Positions 21,513-34,351 of a stretch of DNA of 64,000 nucleotides are shown here, piece after piece. This DNA comes from Pseudisothecium myosuroides (taxonomy: Eukaryota; Streptophyta; Bryopsida; Hypnales; Lembophyllaceae). The stretch lies in the NCBI GenBank assembly GCA_951799445.1, contig OX637289.1, forward strand, positions 6,911,321 through 6,975,320, written 5' to 3'. The notes beneath the pieces were generated by a model. That model was not told the DNA's origin. It saw only the letters and a program-made list of their open reading frames with translations, and did not search any database. The translations under genes and the position numbers were made by a program. Positions within the stretch are counted from its first letter, which is position 1, and every line of letters begins with the position of its first letter.

Positions 21513-23292
21513 TTTCTTAAGAAGAAACAAACTAATTTGCCAGATCTTTGGTGGGCTATAGAGAAGCCCTTTGGAGGTCCCATGTTTTCTCTAATGTGAA
21601 GTTGAGAGCTTGGTAGCTCATTGTCAAAATGTAGAAATTGTTTTAAGAGTCAAATTTAAGACCTCATACAGGCATAATAGAATAACTTTTTTCAAAAAAC
21701 TTTGAACAAAAAAGAGTTAGGTAATCAAAATAAGTTTTATCTACAAAAATTCATTTGAGGATTATGGTACTATTGAAGGCATGGAACATAAAATTTGAAT
21801 GGTCAATTGAATTTCAAATTTACTATTCTGACAACATGTGATATTCATCATTGGATGACAAAAATGAATGGAAATACTTAATTTGCCAATAAAAAATAAT
21901 TTACCTTGGCAGATAGGAGGTATTACGAGCCCTAGCAGTACTATTGAGTCTTTCTGTGTACCCTGAAGTACTATTTTGAGCCACATGCTACAATTTACCT
22001 TAGAAAATGAGACTTTCACGTTTCTATTTTTGAAAATTAGGAAATGAGTTTGAAAAATTTATTTTAAAAATGGCCATTGTTGCCGACTAAGAGCAAAGTA
22101 GGAAGATCAAAATTATAACTAAAAAATCATTTTTAATTCAACATAAATTCAACCTGAATATAGCAGGCTTTAGGCCAATATAAAATACACTTGGAAAATG
22201 TTTTTGGAAATCCCTCTCTTGAGAAGGTGTATTTCTATTAGAAGAGCTAGCCTACCAAATTTGATAATGTAACTCTTCAAAAAAGGTACTCAATAGTACT
22301 AAAAACCACCAAAATCGCATATGTGACATATATTCAAAATTCAGTTTCACTTATTAAATTGATTTTGAAAAATTGAAATAATTCAAGTGCATTTTCTATT
22401 GCTATAAAAAGCTCGCTTTTGAATTTCATGTTCATTCAATCATTTTTGCAATACTTATGACACAAAACAACTTCCGCATTGAACGTGTGACTAAAAATAG
22501 TACAGGTGTTTCTTGCAATCACCCTCCAATCCTTCTCTAAAATTTGTCCATAATTTTTAGTTGGAGTCTTAAAACCTCAAACCAATTTTTGGAGATGAAA
22601 TTCAACTTTTAACACAATTTTTGCATTTGCCTTAATGATGAGTGGTTGAACTCCTATTGTTCCTAATTTACATATTTCACATACATTGTTTCCCTACTAC
22701 TACCCCACTTGTATAAAAGAGTTTCTCTTCTCATCTTCAAAGCAAGTGACTTTTGAAGCTAGGTGCCGAGGATAACTAGATTCAAAAGTGACTAAATATG
22801 ACTTATTTTGACTTCATTTGTTTAATTTTCCAATTAAACAAATGAAGTCAACTTAAGCCACTTAATTTATTAAATTAGTAGATTAAACATCTTGAATAAC
22901 TCTATTTTGTTTCCTTGTACTCCATGCCTTGATGTACTTTGATTAATAGATTTTGACATCTTTTGCATAATTCAGCTGGTCTAACTTTTGTATTTGTCCA
23001 AATCTGTACGGCTGACAGTAACATGGAAAACCTTAACGATGTCATTGCAGAGCGGCCCTCCAAAGGCCCAATTATTTCTCTAATGCAAGATTTGCATTGG
23101 ACAATCGTAAATAAAATCTTTAATGGAAAAATCATCATTAATTTTTTTCAAAATCAGATATTTGATGCTTAGAATGGACTCTATAGGATATTCAACTTCT
23201 AAAGTACCAAAATTAGCATTTTGAAAAGATTTTATTTAACCTTGAAGTTTATTCATGACCAAAATATGGTGCCTTTGGCATCTAGAGGTTAA

Positions 23293-24760
23293 TCCTAAAG
23301 AAAGAAGGATTTTAGATTTAATAAAGGGCAACTTAATTGATTGTCTTATAAAAAGTATAATTCAAATGAAGCCATAAGTGAAGAATATTACATGTGTTGA
23401 TGAAAATATTAATTAAATTGAACAAAAACAAGTTTATATATTATCTAGGGGTTATGGTAAGTATAGCCGCTATCACCTTTCTTCCAATTGTTTTTCCTAA
23501 TCTACATCTATCCATCGAACATTTTAGTCTACAAATCTTAGACAAGATTAGAGAGGGGATGCAATTAAAAGAGGGCCATGGTAGAAATGCAAATACTAAT
23601 TTACAAGGAAAATTTACAAGGTCAATCATCGTCACACTCACTAATAGGACAAATTGGTGTAGTATAATTCAAAGATTTTTTTAGTTTAAGAAAATCTCTT
23701 CATCAATTTGAGTAATCCTAATATATGATCCAAATCTTGATTTTCAACTCTATATTCTTGTAGGTCAGAAATATCTACTTTTAAAAAGGATTTTGGTATA
23801 TATGGAGAATATCTTTGTTAGTCCATCTAATCTTGATTAGCAACCTGAAGTCCCAATGTTCATTCACAAATTTGTTGTTCTTGAACTTAAAATAGTACCA
23901 AAAATTTAAAAGATTGCAAAAGATAAATGTATAGTTGAGGACTATTTGTACCTCAAAGGCGGTGCAAGTTTGTGTTTGATCCCCTCTTTTTGCAAGGGTG
24001 GGCAAAACCTCAATTTAAAATGAAGAATTTAAGACTGAACTAAAGGTACAATTCAGTGAAAGATTGGTCATGTGCATATCCATGTTGGCACCTTCCACAA
24101 GGAAATAGGGTAAATGATTTTTTTGATGTGGGTAGGGTTCAAAACTTTCAAAGCGTATATGATTGCAGGTATGGATTTGCAAATGACATGTGCAGTCGGC
24201 TAGATGTTTCTTCAGTGAAACTACACCAAAGGGTTTATGTAATATGGTCCATTTTATTTCTCACAAGCACATGCTGTTACCATTTCTTGATATTACCATT
24301 CTGTAGCAATCATTCTCATTAAGGAGGAAAAAACGAAACCCTAAACTCAATTGAGTAAGATTCGTATAACTAAAATACTTCAAGCATCAGATTCGTTCTT
24401 CAGGATAAAGCAAAACCTGGATGCGAGTTCTGCTAATGGCTGTGAAAACAAATCCTGGATACCTGTGGAATCGGTCATTTCCTTTCAGAACCCGGTCTGA
24501 TAGCCAATTGCAATTGCAATATTTGAGGATCAGAAGTCAGTGCATGGAATATGATAATAATTGGTAGCTCATGTATTTAATGTTCGGAAACCATGAACTG
24601 GGACACAAGGGTGCAACTCCAGGGGAGACGGTGCTTATCAAACAGGTTATAATACATAGTGATGCAGCTAAAACTACAATAATGCACCTCACAATCCCCC
24701 TTGCCTAACGAACTAGAATTCATGATTCAGATAAATAGGTTTGATAGACCATGTGTAATT
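23293..24760. other. Spacer, no gene seen
   Basis: AT-rich to about 24000, then more balanced. Part of 24300-24760 may be 3' UTR of the phytocyanin gene, which ends at 24761 on the minus strand. No repeat with defined ends was recognised. Confidence 0.35.
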
Positions 24761-26510
24761 CTAAAGAATTAAAGAACTAGCCAAGTACGTGGAAGATATG
24801 ATAAGGAGTAACACAGTCGTCACGCCGCTCAGAGTTGATGGATGTGGTGCATTATTTGCTGTCGAACCTGAAGGAGGTGAGAGTGTGCCCGTGCCCTGCA
24901 TCCAAAAGAAGACGCAGTGTAAGTGGAAACAAAGTATGGTACATTATCTGTTAACTACACTCTTCTGCAAGGTCAATGGCGTTATAATGGCGGAAATCCA
25001 GAACATTGGAAGTTCTCAGGGCGGCGCCCTGAAACAAAAATTTATAGATTTAAGAGCTCTTTCAGTTGAATGTCACAATTTTGAAGCTCTGGATCATGGC
25101 AACGTACTGTAGATAGACTTCAAGAGCGCAGCTCACTCGAACCTCACAGCACATGGCGTCATATTCATATTATCCACTCACAGAAGTTTGAAACTGAAGA
25201 GAGGCCGTCGTGGATACTCACCACAGGTGTAACTTTCACTTTCTGGCCACCTTGAAGGCAATGTCCAGGAATATTGCACACAAAGTAAAGTGCGGTATCT
25301 GTTGATTTGATCGTGTACTGTCCAGAAAAGCAAACCAATTCAGCATTAGCTCACCATTGCAGTTCACAAATCCTCCTCTCGTTATTGGTGTGAGGAGAAA
25401 TGTTCGGGTGTCTTCCATTCGACGAAAAGACTCGAGGAAATTCTCAATTGAAACGAACACATTAAATTGGAGCCCACATACACTGAGGACAGGGTTCGAA
25501 CTTCGAAAGTGGATTCTTACAGTAGTTGGAAATCCATCTGGAACTTGTACTGCTCCTGTGAAGTCGCATTGAGTGAAGGCGTCCTCGGTGCTCACCAGGA
25601 AGACGGTATGTGATCCCAGTGGGTAATCGAAAGCTGCAGGCACATGTCCAGCCAATAGCGATGAGAAGGATTGAATAAGTTGGATTCTCACATTCCTTAG
25701 AACAGCAAAATTCTTTATAAGAGTTTGGTAGCTTTGTCAAGACCCAAGTGTAATTTCAGACACATTTAAACCAGTCCAAGTTTTAAGAGCTCAGTGCACT
25801 TCAATATCAAATGATTGGCACTCTCTGACATTCTGTTTTAAAGCATACAATAGGACCTTATATTCCATGAAATTGGCCTATTTCAGAGTGCGGAAATTGC
25901 GACATTCAAATGCACAAAGCCCTAAAAAAAAGGAATGGAATATATTGATCTCAGATTCCACAGGGGTCATGTGGAAAGTGCAATCTCTGGAGATTATGCC
26001 ATTTAACGAAGATGGAGATTATGACTGTATTAACGATTATGAGCGATGGATTCCAATTTCAAACCGACAGAAATACCTATTGGATGCATTTTTCACAATG
26101 AAGTCTCGAAGCTCTGTACAAATAGGATTGAACGTTTTGATGCAGTACAATCTAGAACTTTTGAACAGCCATTCGACTTGGAATGTTGCTAGTTACCGAG
26201 AAGCAAGAAATCCGAAACCATCGAAAGAAGAAAACTTCTGATGATTGCCAAGGATTTGTGGCAAGAGTCGCTTACTCAGTATGTCGCCCGCGGTCACTTT
26301 CACGGAACTGGCCCACTGCTGATAAGCACCCTCCAGCAACGTAGGCTTCAGCAGTCCACCCACCGTGTTCGTCCAAGTGTAACCATTACCCGATTCTACG
26401 AAACCTGCTCCCACAGTGTAATTGGCGCACTGCGCGTAATTGATGAGACCCATCAACGCCAGTACGAGCACGACCTGGCCAAGGACGGGGTTGCGTGACC
26501 ATGCTGTCAT
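24761..26510 (-). CDS. Phytocyanin (blue copper protein, stellacyanin/uclacyanin-like) with GPI-anchor signal
   Basis: Exons 26276-26510, 25521-25633, 25222-25317 and 24761-24895 join in phase (1, 0, 0) to 192 residues. Residues 1 to about 29 form a signal peptide (LGQVVLVLALMGLINYAQC core). The cupredoxin domain spans about 30-148: GDILTFDYPLGSH with copper ligand His87, then Cys101, and VCNIPGHC with ligands Cys130 and His135 and structural Cys136. The last exon is a Ser/Pro-rich linker (SPPSGSTANNAPHPSTLSG) and a hydrophobic tail, VTTVLLLIISSTYLA, typical of GPI attachment, so the protein should sit on the outer face of the plasma membrane. The axial-ligand position is odd: residue +5 from His135 is Gly140, and Gln141 lies at +6. 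If the third donor is not used, reading stops in the intron at 25165. An upstream in-frame ATG at 26528 is an alternative start. Confidence 0.9.
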
Positions 26511-28473
26511 GTCTAACCTCGAAATCATCTTCTCAATATTTCCTGTACTGCAATGGAGAGAACAAATAATACAATGTGGGTTCAATACAAAGTTTAAATA
26601 CAAAATATAGAGACATTGAATTCAGTTTGCAATGACAATAACTACCGAAAAGTTCATTTCTGACTGTTACACTAGTTCAGAAACCCTAACAGGTAAGAGC
26701 CATAGCCAGACTATGAAATGACATTGCTTACATGCGCGATGCAATGGCGTAAGCGACTTTGAGCTTTAAATCGAGTATTTAGAGAGAGTATCTGCAAGAA
26801 CATGCACCAGGCAACTTGAATATCTGAAGACGTGCCAGAGGAAGGACATTGCAGGTAGAAGCTAGAGAGATCGCTACATTCTAAGCAGTAATATCTCAGC
26901 GTGGCATTGCAGACCAGAAGGAAACTTTGTTACGGTCCCAGAAATGTCAGTACACCTAGAAAATGTACAACGGAGTCGAGAGATTTCAGATCCCTAAACA
27001 TGTTTTCAAAATGCATCTAAATGCAAGTATATTCAAAGTTCAATAATCCCCTACGTCTTGTCAATGCACGAAGTAAGGATCGCAACAGCACCGATCGCGA
27101 GTGCAAAGCTCGCAAGCTTCAGATCCTCGAAAATGACGGATCCCAGCTACGGGAAGATGAAGCCCTTATCAGTCTCTAGACCGAAAAAAGTTCAATGCAG
27201 AGGAAGCCGAAAGTTAACGTCTAGTCAGACATGATTCCGAACTTACATGAGAGATCAAGATCGACGTCTTCTCCGAAATCAGGATCGGAGCAGGAGCAGT
27301 GCCACAGTAGGTCTTTCACTCAAGACGAACGAGTCCCTTCTCCAGCTCCGCACTGTATACTTCCAAGTCCAAGATCTACCCGCAATATTCACTAAGCAAG
27401 CGAGATCCCACAATCATCCAGGAAAGCTGCCAGTCAGTACCGGTACGTTTCAACGTTGTACGTCCTTTGCCACTTGTTTCTTAATAAGCAGCGAATATTT
27501 CTGTCAAGTGGAACGCAGAGATCTGCCTGAACAGCGCATTTTCACCGGTCTCGGGTGTGAGAATAGCAAAGGGTCGCACTATATATGTCGTCAGAAATCG
27601 TTTATCAGTTCCTTGAAACACCCCCGTCCCCCCGAATCTGGACCACGGAATCCTCTCATTGGCTGCTGGTGCTCGATCCGCATTTGCAGGCAAAAGTGGA
27701 TCTACAGTGCGCTACCTGTAGCTAAATGGAGAATGATGAGTTTGTCTACTTTCCTGACCTCTTGTAACTTTGAGTCGTTTGGGGTGAATCAACCCACTCG
27801 TTCGATCTCTGGGTCGTTGCATGGTTTAATTAGTTGCGATGTCCTAGGATCCCCTGAGAAACTCGTCCCAAAACAAACCCTAACTGATGACGTTCGCTGG
27901 CGCGCGGATTATGGACGGGGTTCTCGATCGTCGATCGATCCCTGGTATCGAATTTTTTCCGTGACTGTAAAGTTTGCGGAACGTGAGCTCCTGAGGCCCA
28001 TTGAAGGCCTGGTGGACGATTCGCAGCCACTCCTGACATGCGGGCTGCCATGGTTGGAATCTCTGGAAATAGATCTCATCTGCATGCGGGCATCCTTCAC
28101 CAACTGCAGGCGGCCATGAACGGCAAGATTGAGTGTCGACGTTCATGCATTTAAACCAGTTTCCAGCGCCAAGGAGCGCCATTAGTTTCAAACTGACTGT
28201 CCAGCACGCTAATGTTGGTTTCAGAAATGGCAGCAAAGCCTAATGTTGAATTGCGTCAGGTGCAGTTAATTTTCGGTCTCATGTTCATATACAGTAGATT
28301 TTAGTTTTCAAAATCAATCTTCTATGAAGATTTTAATCTCCACAATCATTTCTAGAGGCAGATTTCAGATCTTCAAATCTACCTACAGTGTAGATTCAGT
28401 TTCTCAAATTTAATATCCAATATGTAGATGTACAGATTAAGGTGTATCATTTTCTTTGGTTTTTAGAACACTA
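26511..28473. other. Upstream region of the phytocyanin gene and unassigned open frame
   Basis: The interval is of balanced composition and free of recognisable MITEs, so it may be the phytocyanin promoter/5' UTR or an unrecognised gene. The longest uninterrupted open frame in the window (27247-28119, plus, 290 codons) lies here, but its translation shows no motif or family likeness, and minus-strand frames overlap it. I do not call it a gene. About 28260-28460 has TGTAGATT-type motifs like those at 2480-2660. Confidence 0.35.
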
Positions 28474-29076
28474 TTAACCCCTAAAGGACCGGGGGTGTTT
28501 GAGCATAGTCCTTGTTTTCTTAACTAGCTCTTGTAACAAGCATAATTCCTCATTTGTTTGGAATAATTTTGATGATCGCCACTATTGAAATGAAATAAGA
28601 CTTATTTAGCTTTCCTATGGAAAAAAAATCAACAAAATCGCACAATTTTTAAGAAAATGCCATTGTTGACAAGATTGATGAAAGATGTTTGGTTAGGGAG
28701 TACTTTCTACATACACTGAAATCAAAATGTTAGAATCGGAATGCTCAAAAGTGCTCCAAAAATTCTGCTTTTTTCCCCACATATATATATCATCATAATA
28801 TTGATGTGTAATTTTTTTCAAATCATTTTGAGGTGTAAAAAAAAAGATATGAGACTGTTAAGTAACAGCCCACAATGCCTTTTTTATTCTCAAAAAATTC
28901 ACCAAAAATTGCACACTCAATCACATCTCGATCGGATTGTAGCAATGGATTCGACAAAGAAAATCATCTAGGGTCTTTTTGTTACTTACAAATTGATAGT
29001 GAGGTTCACATATCAAATTTTTTACAAATTTTGTTGTAGAAGCCATGTGGTGGCCTTATGGTCCTTTTGGGGTTAA
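28474..29076 (+). mobile_element. TTAA-flanked element, about 600 bp
   Basis: TTAACCCCTAAAGGACC at the left and GGTCCTTTTGGGGTTAA at the right, a 13-bp inverted repeat with one mismatch. The interior is non-coding and is not a clear relative of the other types in this window. Confidence 0.75.
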
Positions 29077-32000
29077 TAAGCTTTTGGAAAGAAAAAAGTT
29101 CTAAGCAAATAATGAAAAGAATGTCTCCAAGTGCCAAAAAGATGGTATTCAAATGCAAAAAGATTTGTAAACTTTAAACTAAGACTCATATAGATTTGAG
29201 GTTTTACCAATTTCTTGAAATTTTGCCAGTCTGTTGAATATTAAAATGATGAGTGAATGGGATTGTTTGATTCATTATGCTTCTACACTCTATAATAACA
29301 GTTCACTTTGACATGATTACACCTAGATTTCATTGGTTGAAGCGCTCAACTAGGTAATTAATGAACACATCAAGCTTTATAATTGCCACATATAAGCAAC
29401 AACTAAGTTAGAGCCACCCATAACTGACTAAATAAGCAATTTTGGTATCTAGAGTAGTGCAACATGAAGCAAATATTATCCTATGTTCAAAGATAGAAAT
29501 GACAGGGATTGCAAAAAATTTAGTAATATTATCTCTCGAACTAAAATTTCTATGAATTTTGAAAGCCAAAATTTGGTCTAGACCCATGTCCAATGTCTAG
29601 ACTTTTCCAAAACCGCTCATTTAAAAGACTACTTCTTATTCACTTTGGCACTCCAAACCAAGTACACGTGTTATGACAAGAATAGAGGAATTGATGTTTG
29701 GAACCCAAGAACTCATGGTTGGAAATTAGTCACAACTTCTCCTGAATTTAAGACATCCTATTGAATACTAATGGGGTAGTGGTTCATAATAGGCAGTTCT
29801 ACCTTAGATTTGTAAGTAATAATATCCTTTACAGGTAGCTACAATTGTTTTCACAACAAATCATTTGATGATCCAAAAATTGTTCTAATAAATATGATCA
29901 TTAATATGAAAAATGTTCCATAAATTGTCATCTTACTAATATTGTCTAAAGGTTCATTAGTGTTACCAATATTGTAAGGTGGGGTATTTAAAGATTGCAC
30001 ACTTCAAATCATTTTTCAATAATAGTTCCTTGAAAAATGAAAAAAATTGCATGCATGTACTCCACTTTTATTTATATTCTATTTGAAACTATCATCAAAT
30101 CAATTATAAATATGTAAAGTTTGAATTGAGATGTGGTGTAAAATCATTCCTATTTTAAAATGTTCACAATGAATATGTTCAAACTTCCAATATGTGCCTT
30201 TATGTTAGGAGAAACTTTTAGAAAAAGGTAGATTTTGCATACTCCTCCTTACTTCCAACATTAAGGGGAGTAACTTTAATAGAAAATTCTTCAACAAGTA
30301 TGTCACTAAGTTTGAGGAAAGATTACTAAGCCTTATAAATAAGTATAAATTGTCAATCATCCCATTTGTTGAAGGCAATCCTGTAACCAACCTTTACACA
30401 ATCTACACTCAATTTTTCACCAAATCGGAAGAATAGTCACAAAAGGCCATGCTATTGTACTTTGAATCCCCCATTGATACACAATCCTTTCCCATTTGAG
30501 GGGTACAATATTTATACATTTTCAATATGTCCATGATGTTCCTTTATTAGACATGATTTGTTGCCTCTATAGGCTTGGATATTTAGTTTACTTTCAATTG
30601 GAAGTCTATTTTAGTTATCCAAAGTCCAAATCTAGATATTATTATATCTATTTTAAAGTAATAATGATTTTGTTGGTCTTTCAATAATAGTATTGCCAAG
30701 TTCTAATTCCATACCAATCCATCATTCAAAGCTTATTTTATTTACCGTGCCAATATGTCAAGTCTATTGAGCATGTTCTATTGTGGCACATCACAAGAGC
30801 TTGCAGCATCCATAAAGTACGTGTAAAGGCAAATCATGACTAAGGTAGAAACACCTAAAGGCAACAATTTTTGTTCTCCACCACCTAAAAAATGATCTTG
30901 AATGAATACTTCCAAGATTCAAAACCACCACAACTTTTTAGATGCAACTAATGAGAGGTGAGGTGAAGAGTCTATTGAAGCAACTAATGAAAGTTGAGAC
31001 ATTTCTTACTTCAAGGGTGTCCATTCAAGGTGAATCTAGTGTTAAGTATAGGCTATCTTATGTTTTCACCTTTGAAAATTTGTAAAATATTACTAAAATG
31101 TTGAAAAATTACAAAACCATTGAAATTGCATTTCTCTTCATCCTTGTGTGTCTCAACAAAAGTGAATAGCTTTCCTACACTTTTTGGAGCAGACAAAATA
31201 AATTCAACAATACTCAGTTACGGAGGCCGATTTTCACCATTCTAATTTGTAGCCAATTCCGTGATGCGTGCAAATGAGCAATTTTCAGGAGGATCCACCG
31301 TGCAGATTTTGAGATTATAAGGTTTGATTAACATGATTTTCCAATAACTCAGGTCTTGAACATTTGAAAAAAGTCCCCTCTGATGCACAAGGGTTAAGTT
31401 TGCTAACAATCTCATCAAATTTTCTTGGTCATTCAACCTTTGCAGTAATGGGACCAAAAGAAGTGTTACTTTTAGATGTCTCTACCTTAGAACTTAAGTT
31501 TCTTGTAGTCTTTCTTTGCAATGATGAAATGTTCTCTTCATTTGAACCCAAAACAAAAAAATCATGCCTCTAGCTTTGAAATTACGAACCTGGACCCAAG
31601 CGGCGAATGCCAAAGGGACGGAAGAGCATCCCCAGTCCACTCCAGAACCCCTAAAAACAAACAAACAACAGAGCACGCCTCTAAAATAAGGCGTTTAACA
31701 GGTGACGGAGAGAGCGGGCGAGCGAGACGGAGCGAGAGCACATTGCCAGACAGACAGACCGTGAAGGATTCTTCAGCGCGCTTGCTGGCGAGTGAGCACG
31801 ATTGGCAGGCAAGGCACGCCCACCCTGATGACCCGGCGCCCCTCCCGGACGGAAGCTCCCTCGTCAATTTCAAAGTGAAACCAACCCATCTGCAACTTAT
31901 CGAAATCAGGGATCACCCCTAAGCTTAATCCAGACACCGAAAATGATGCCTGACAACAGTTGCGAGGCGCGACTTCTGCGCTGCTATTTTGCTTCAGCGC

Positions 32001-32331
32001 CTCCGGTTGCTTCTGTTTCCCTCGCGCCTTCTCCTCTCGTAACGCGTACGAACAAACTCTTCGTTCAAAAGCCGGCATTGGCACGTTCTGTGCGGACCTG
32101 GTTTGGGAGGAATGTACGAAACATGGTGAAGGAAAAGGATACTCAATTCAAATGTAAATAATGTACGACTTAAATAAGCCATGCGCACTTATAATCAACA
32201 CTAATTACAGATGAGCATATTTAATATTATTGATCATTTTTTTTTATTGGATCTTAGTGGCTTGTGAAAGAGGATTCCAACGCACTTTAGCACCATATGA
32301 ATACGGTATAAATTCATCAAAGTTGATTGCC
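29077..32331. other. AT-rich spacer with a GC-rich island at 31570-32160
   Basis: 29077-31560 shows no gene or bounded repeat. 31570-32160 is abruptly GC- and CpG-rich, with a purine-rich stretch at 31705-31740 (GAGAGAGCGGGCGAGCGAGA). Overlapping open frames of about 100-130 codons exist on both strands without recognisable motifs. It could be a relic of a gene's 5' region or captured single-copy DNA. Confidence 0.4.
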
Positions 32332-33320
32332 TTAAATCCCTCAAAGCCCAAGGCCTTTTGGGATTCAAAAACATCATTGCTTTTGAAGCGTTATAGATCT
32401 ACATGTCGCTAAGTTATAGAGATCTCAATCGTACAATCTTGTAGTGTACATGTTGTGGATGACGTGAAAAAAATTTGGAGTCATTTGGCCATGCAGAATG
32501 TAAGATTATAATGTTGTAGTGTTGGAAAGGGATGCTAAAATTATCCTAGCAACACATTTAGAGGTGAAATTCGATTTCGAAACCTACTCAAATGAAAAAA
32601 ACTTTGAACTATGAAGTGATTCAAAACCGGCATACAAACACATTGGTGAAAATAAATATCATTCAATTGACTCGTTGTCTTTGCAAAATGGCTTTGAAAT
32701 GTCAAAAAATAGCAAGAAAAGTTGAAAAAAAACCACATCTAAGCTGAACCTCCTACTAAAATGCTTCTCAATCACTCATAACTTCCTAGATAACTTCTTG
32801 GATTGATATGAAATTTTAGTCACACAAACTAGACTAGTATATGCAACTTTTCCAAAAGCATTATTGAAAATGGACACTATATGAAGAAGAAACAAGCCGC
32901 CAAAGTTCATTGTAATCCAAAAATGCCAAGATTTTAAACTTTGAATTGCTTCCAAACATTTAAAAGAACTTAGATTGACATGAAAATTTTACCACAATAA
33001 CTAGACTTCAAGGGAAATATAATTCAACAAACTTGATTGAAAACAAGCATTGGATGAAGGAGATACAAGCCTCCAAAGTTGCAGCCATCAAATGCAATTT
33101 GGTGAACTCAAATTGAACCTGTGAACTTCAATTGGCTTCAAAAAAATCAGTAAATCTTGGATTGATCTGAAATTTTTATCACACAAACTAGAAGAGAAAG
33201 CACAAATTTTCCAACAAGTTATATTGAATTTGGCCATTGGATGCAAAAGTTACAACACTTTGAATTGGGCTTGAAACTATACGAGGATACTTTTGGTCCC
33301 CTTGGGCGGTGAGGGGTTAA
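32332..33320 (+). mobile_element. TTAA-flanked element, about 990 bp, diverged ends
   Basis: The left end is TTAAATCCCTCAAAGCCC and the right end GGGCGGTGAGGGGTTAA. TTAA is intact on both sides, but the inverted repeat is imperfect, so this is an older copy or another subfamily. Non-coding; the interior contains several imperfect internal repeats ending 'gaaattttagtcacacaaactaga' variants (near 32810, 32985 and 33170). Confidence 0.55.
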
Positions 33321-34351
33321 ACTTAGAACAACGGACTTCTCACTATAGAAATCTTCATGTTTGGCACCATTTGATTCATTTGCTTTAAAAATAAAATAAA
33401 AAACAGCATTTGGAGGTCAAACTATTGTACAAGACTTCCTATTTTCACTCAAAATCTAAAGTTGAACTTTTGCACTTTTATCTTACATAGAAGGATTCTT
33501 TGTCATACATTAGATACATTTTGTCTACAATGACATTATAGAGTTAAGTGTACCAAAAATCAACACTGGGCTCTTATAGACACGTATGTTTCGATTGTCT
33601 AGTGCATTGAGCGTAATCAATGTCTGGGTTTTTGTAAGGCATTTTGATCCAAATGTCAATGTCACATTTGGAGTAGTATTGATTATAGCTATACATATTT
33701 TATATGTCGCAAGCAATTTATATATTTTAGGTTACTATTATCCTTGAAAGACATCCACCTAAATAAATGGATTTTAGCCTATAACATGCCACAAGGACCA
33801 CATTTCATCCATTGACCATCCCTTTTCTTCACATAACTCTATCCATATCTACCACTTGAAGTTATAATCCTTCAAAATTAAAAAAAAGGTAAAACAAGCT
33901 TCACCTTTTGTTTCAACAACTTATCCAAAACAAAATGAAATATGACTATTTCAAAAGACAAAAACTATCATAAAATAGGACCTCACAATCAATGAACAAA
34001 GACAATAAGTTTTGTCATTGAACTAAAGTGTCAATCTCACCATGACCCTTCCCCTCATTTTCTTCAAGTGATCTCAATCAAATCAAATCAAAATAACAAT
34101 AATAAATATTTTTATGTGATAGAACAATTCTCATCGCAACAACATGAGAAGTAGACAAGCAATTATAGAGAATTAGATTGCACCTCACTATTATAAGGAA
34201 TGAAAGTTGTATGTAAACACCTACACTCACATTTTGGCAGCAAAATTGGCACACAGATGCAAAAGACAACATATTAGTTGATGCACTATTTCTGAGCATA
34301 GTAGAATGTGACATGATGAAGACGGCATTTGCAAACTTGGATCAAATTATA
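33321..34351. other. Spacer, nothing recognised
   Basis: AT-rich sequence with no exon-like stretch, no paired repeat ends and no low-complexity array. Confidence 0.35.

Larger units (their letters stand above)
16816..23095. mobile_element. Family B (CATTAGAGAAA) element or stack inserted in the type III element
   Basis: Inverted ends CATTAGAGAAATAATTGGGC (16816) and GCCCAATTATTTCTCTAATG (to 23095) match over at least 20 bp. The host element resumes exactly on the other side, with no obvious target duplication. The interior is a mosaic of further TIR elements (17099-19701, 17391-18321, 18465-18840, 19134-19549, 20791-21512) and repeated pieces such as 'gagcttctcttctcatcttcaaa' variants at about 18940, 20335 (reverse) and 22725. 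No protein-coding gene is recognised. Confidence 0.6.
16360..23292 (+). mobile_element. TTAA-flanked element, type III, split by nested insertions
   Basis: The left half (16360-16815) starts TTAACCCCTAAATGCC and matches 51750-52160. The right half (23096-23292) ends TAGAGGTTAA and matches 52170-52383. Together they make one element of about 650 bp of the same type as 51750-52383. The 6.3 kb in between is foreign and begins and ends with CATTAGAGAAATAATTGGGCC and its complement. Both halves are non-coding. Confidence 0.75.

Noticed and set aside
23940..24000. Possible SINE B box (GTTTGATCCCC)
   Set aside because: Only one short match to the B-box consensus, without a matching A box or tail.
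25867..26241. 124-codon plus-strand open frame
   Set aside because: It lies wholly inside intron 1 of the minus-strand phytocyanin, whose exons are well supported.
27247..28119. 290-codon open frame on the plus strand, the longest in the window
   Set aside because: Its translation shows no domain, motif or biased codon use that I can recognise; minus-strand frames of 60-120 codons overlap it, and it lies upstream of a gene, where open frames occur by chance in balanced-composition DNA.
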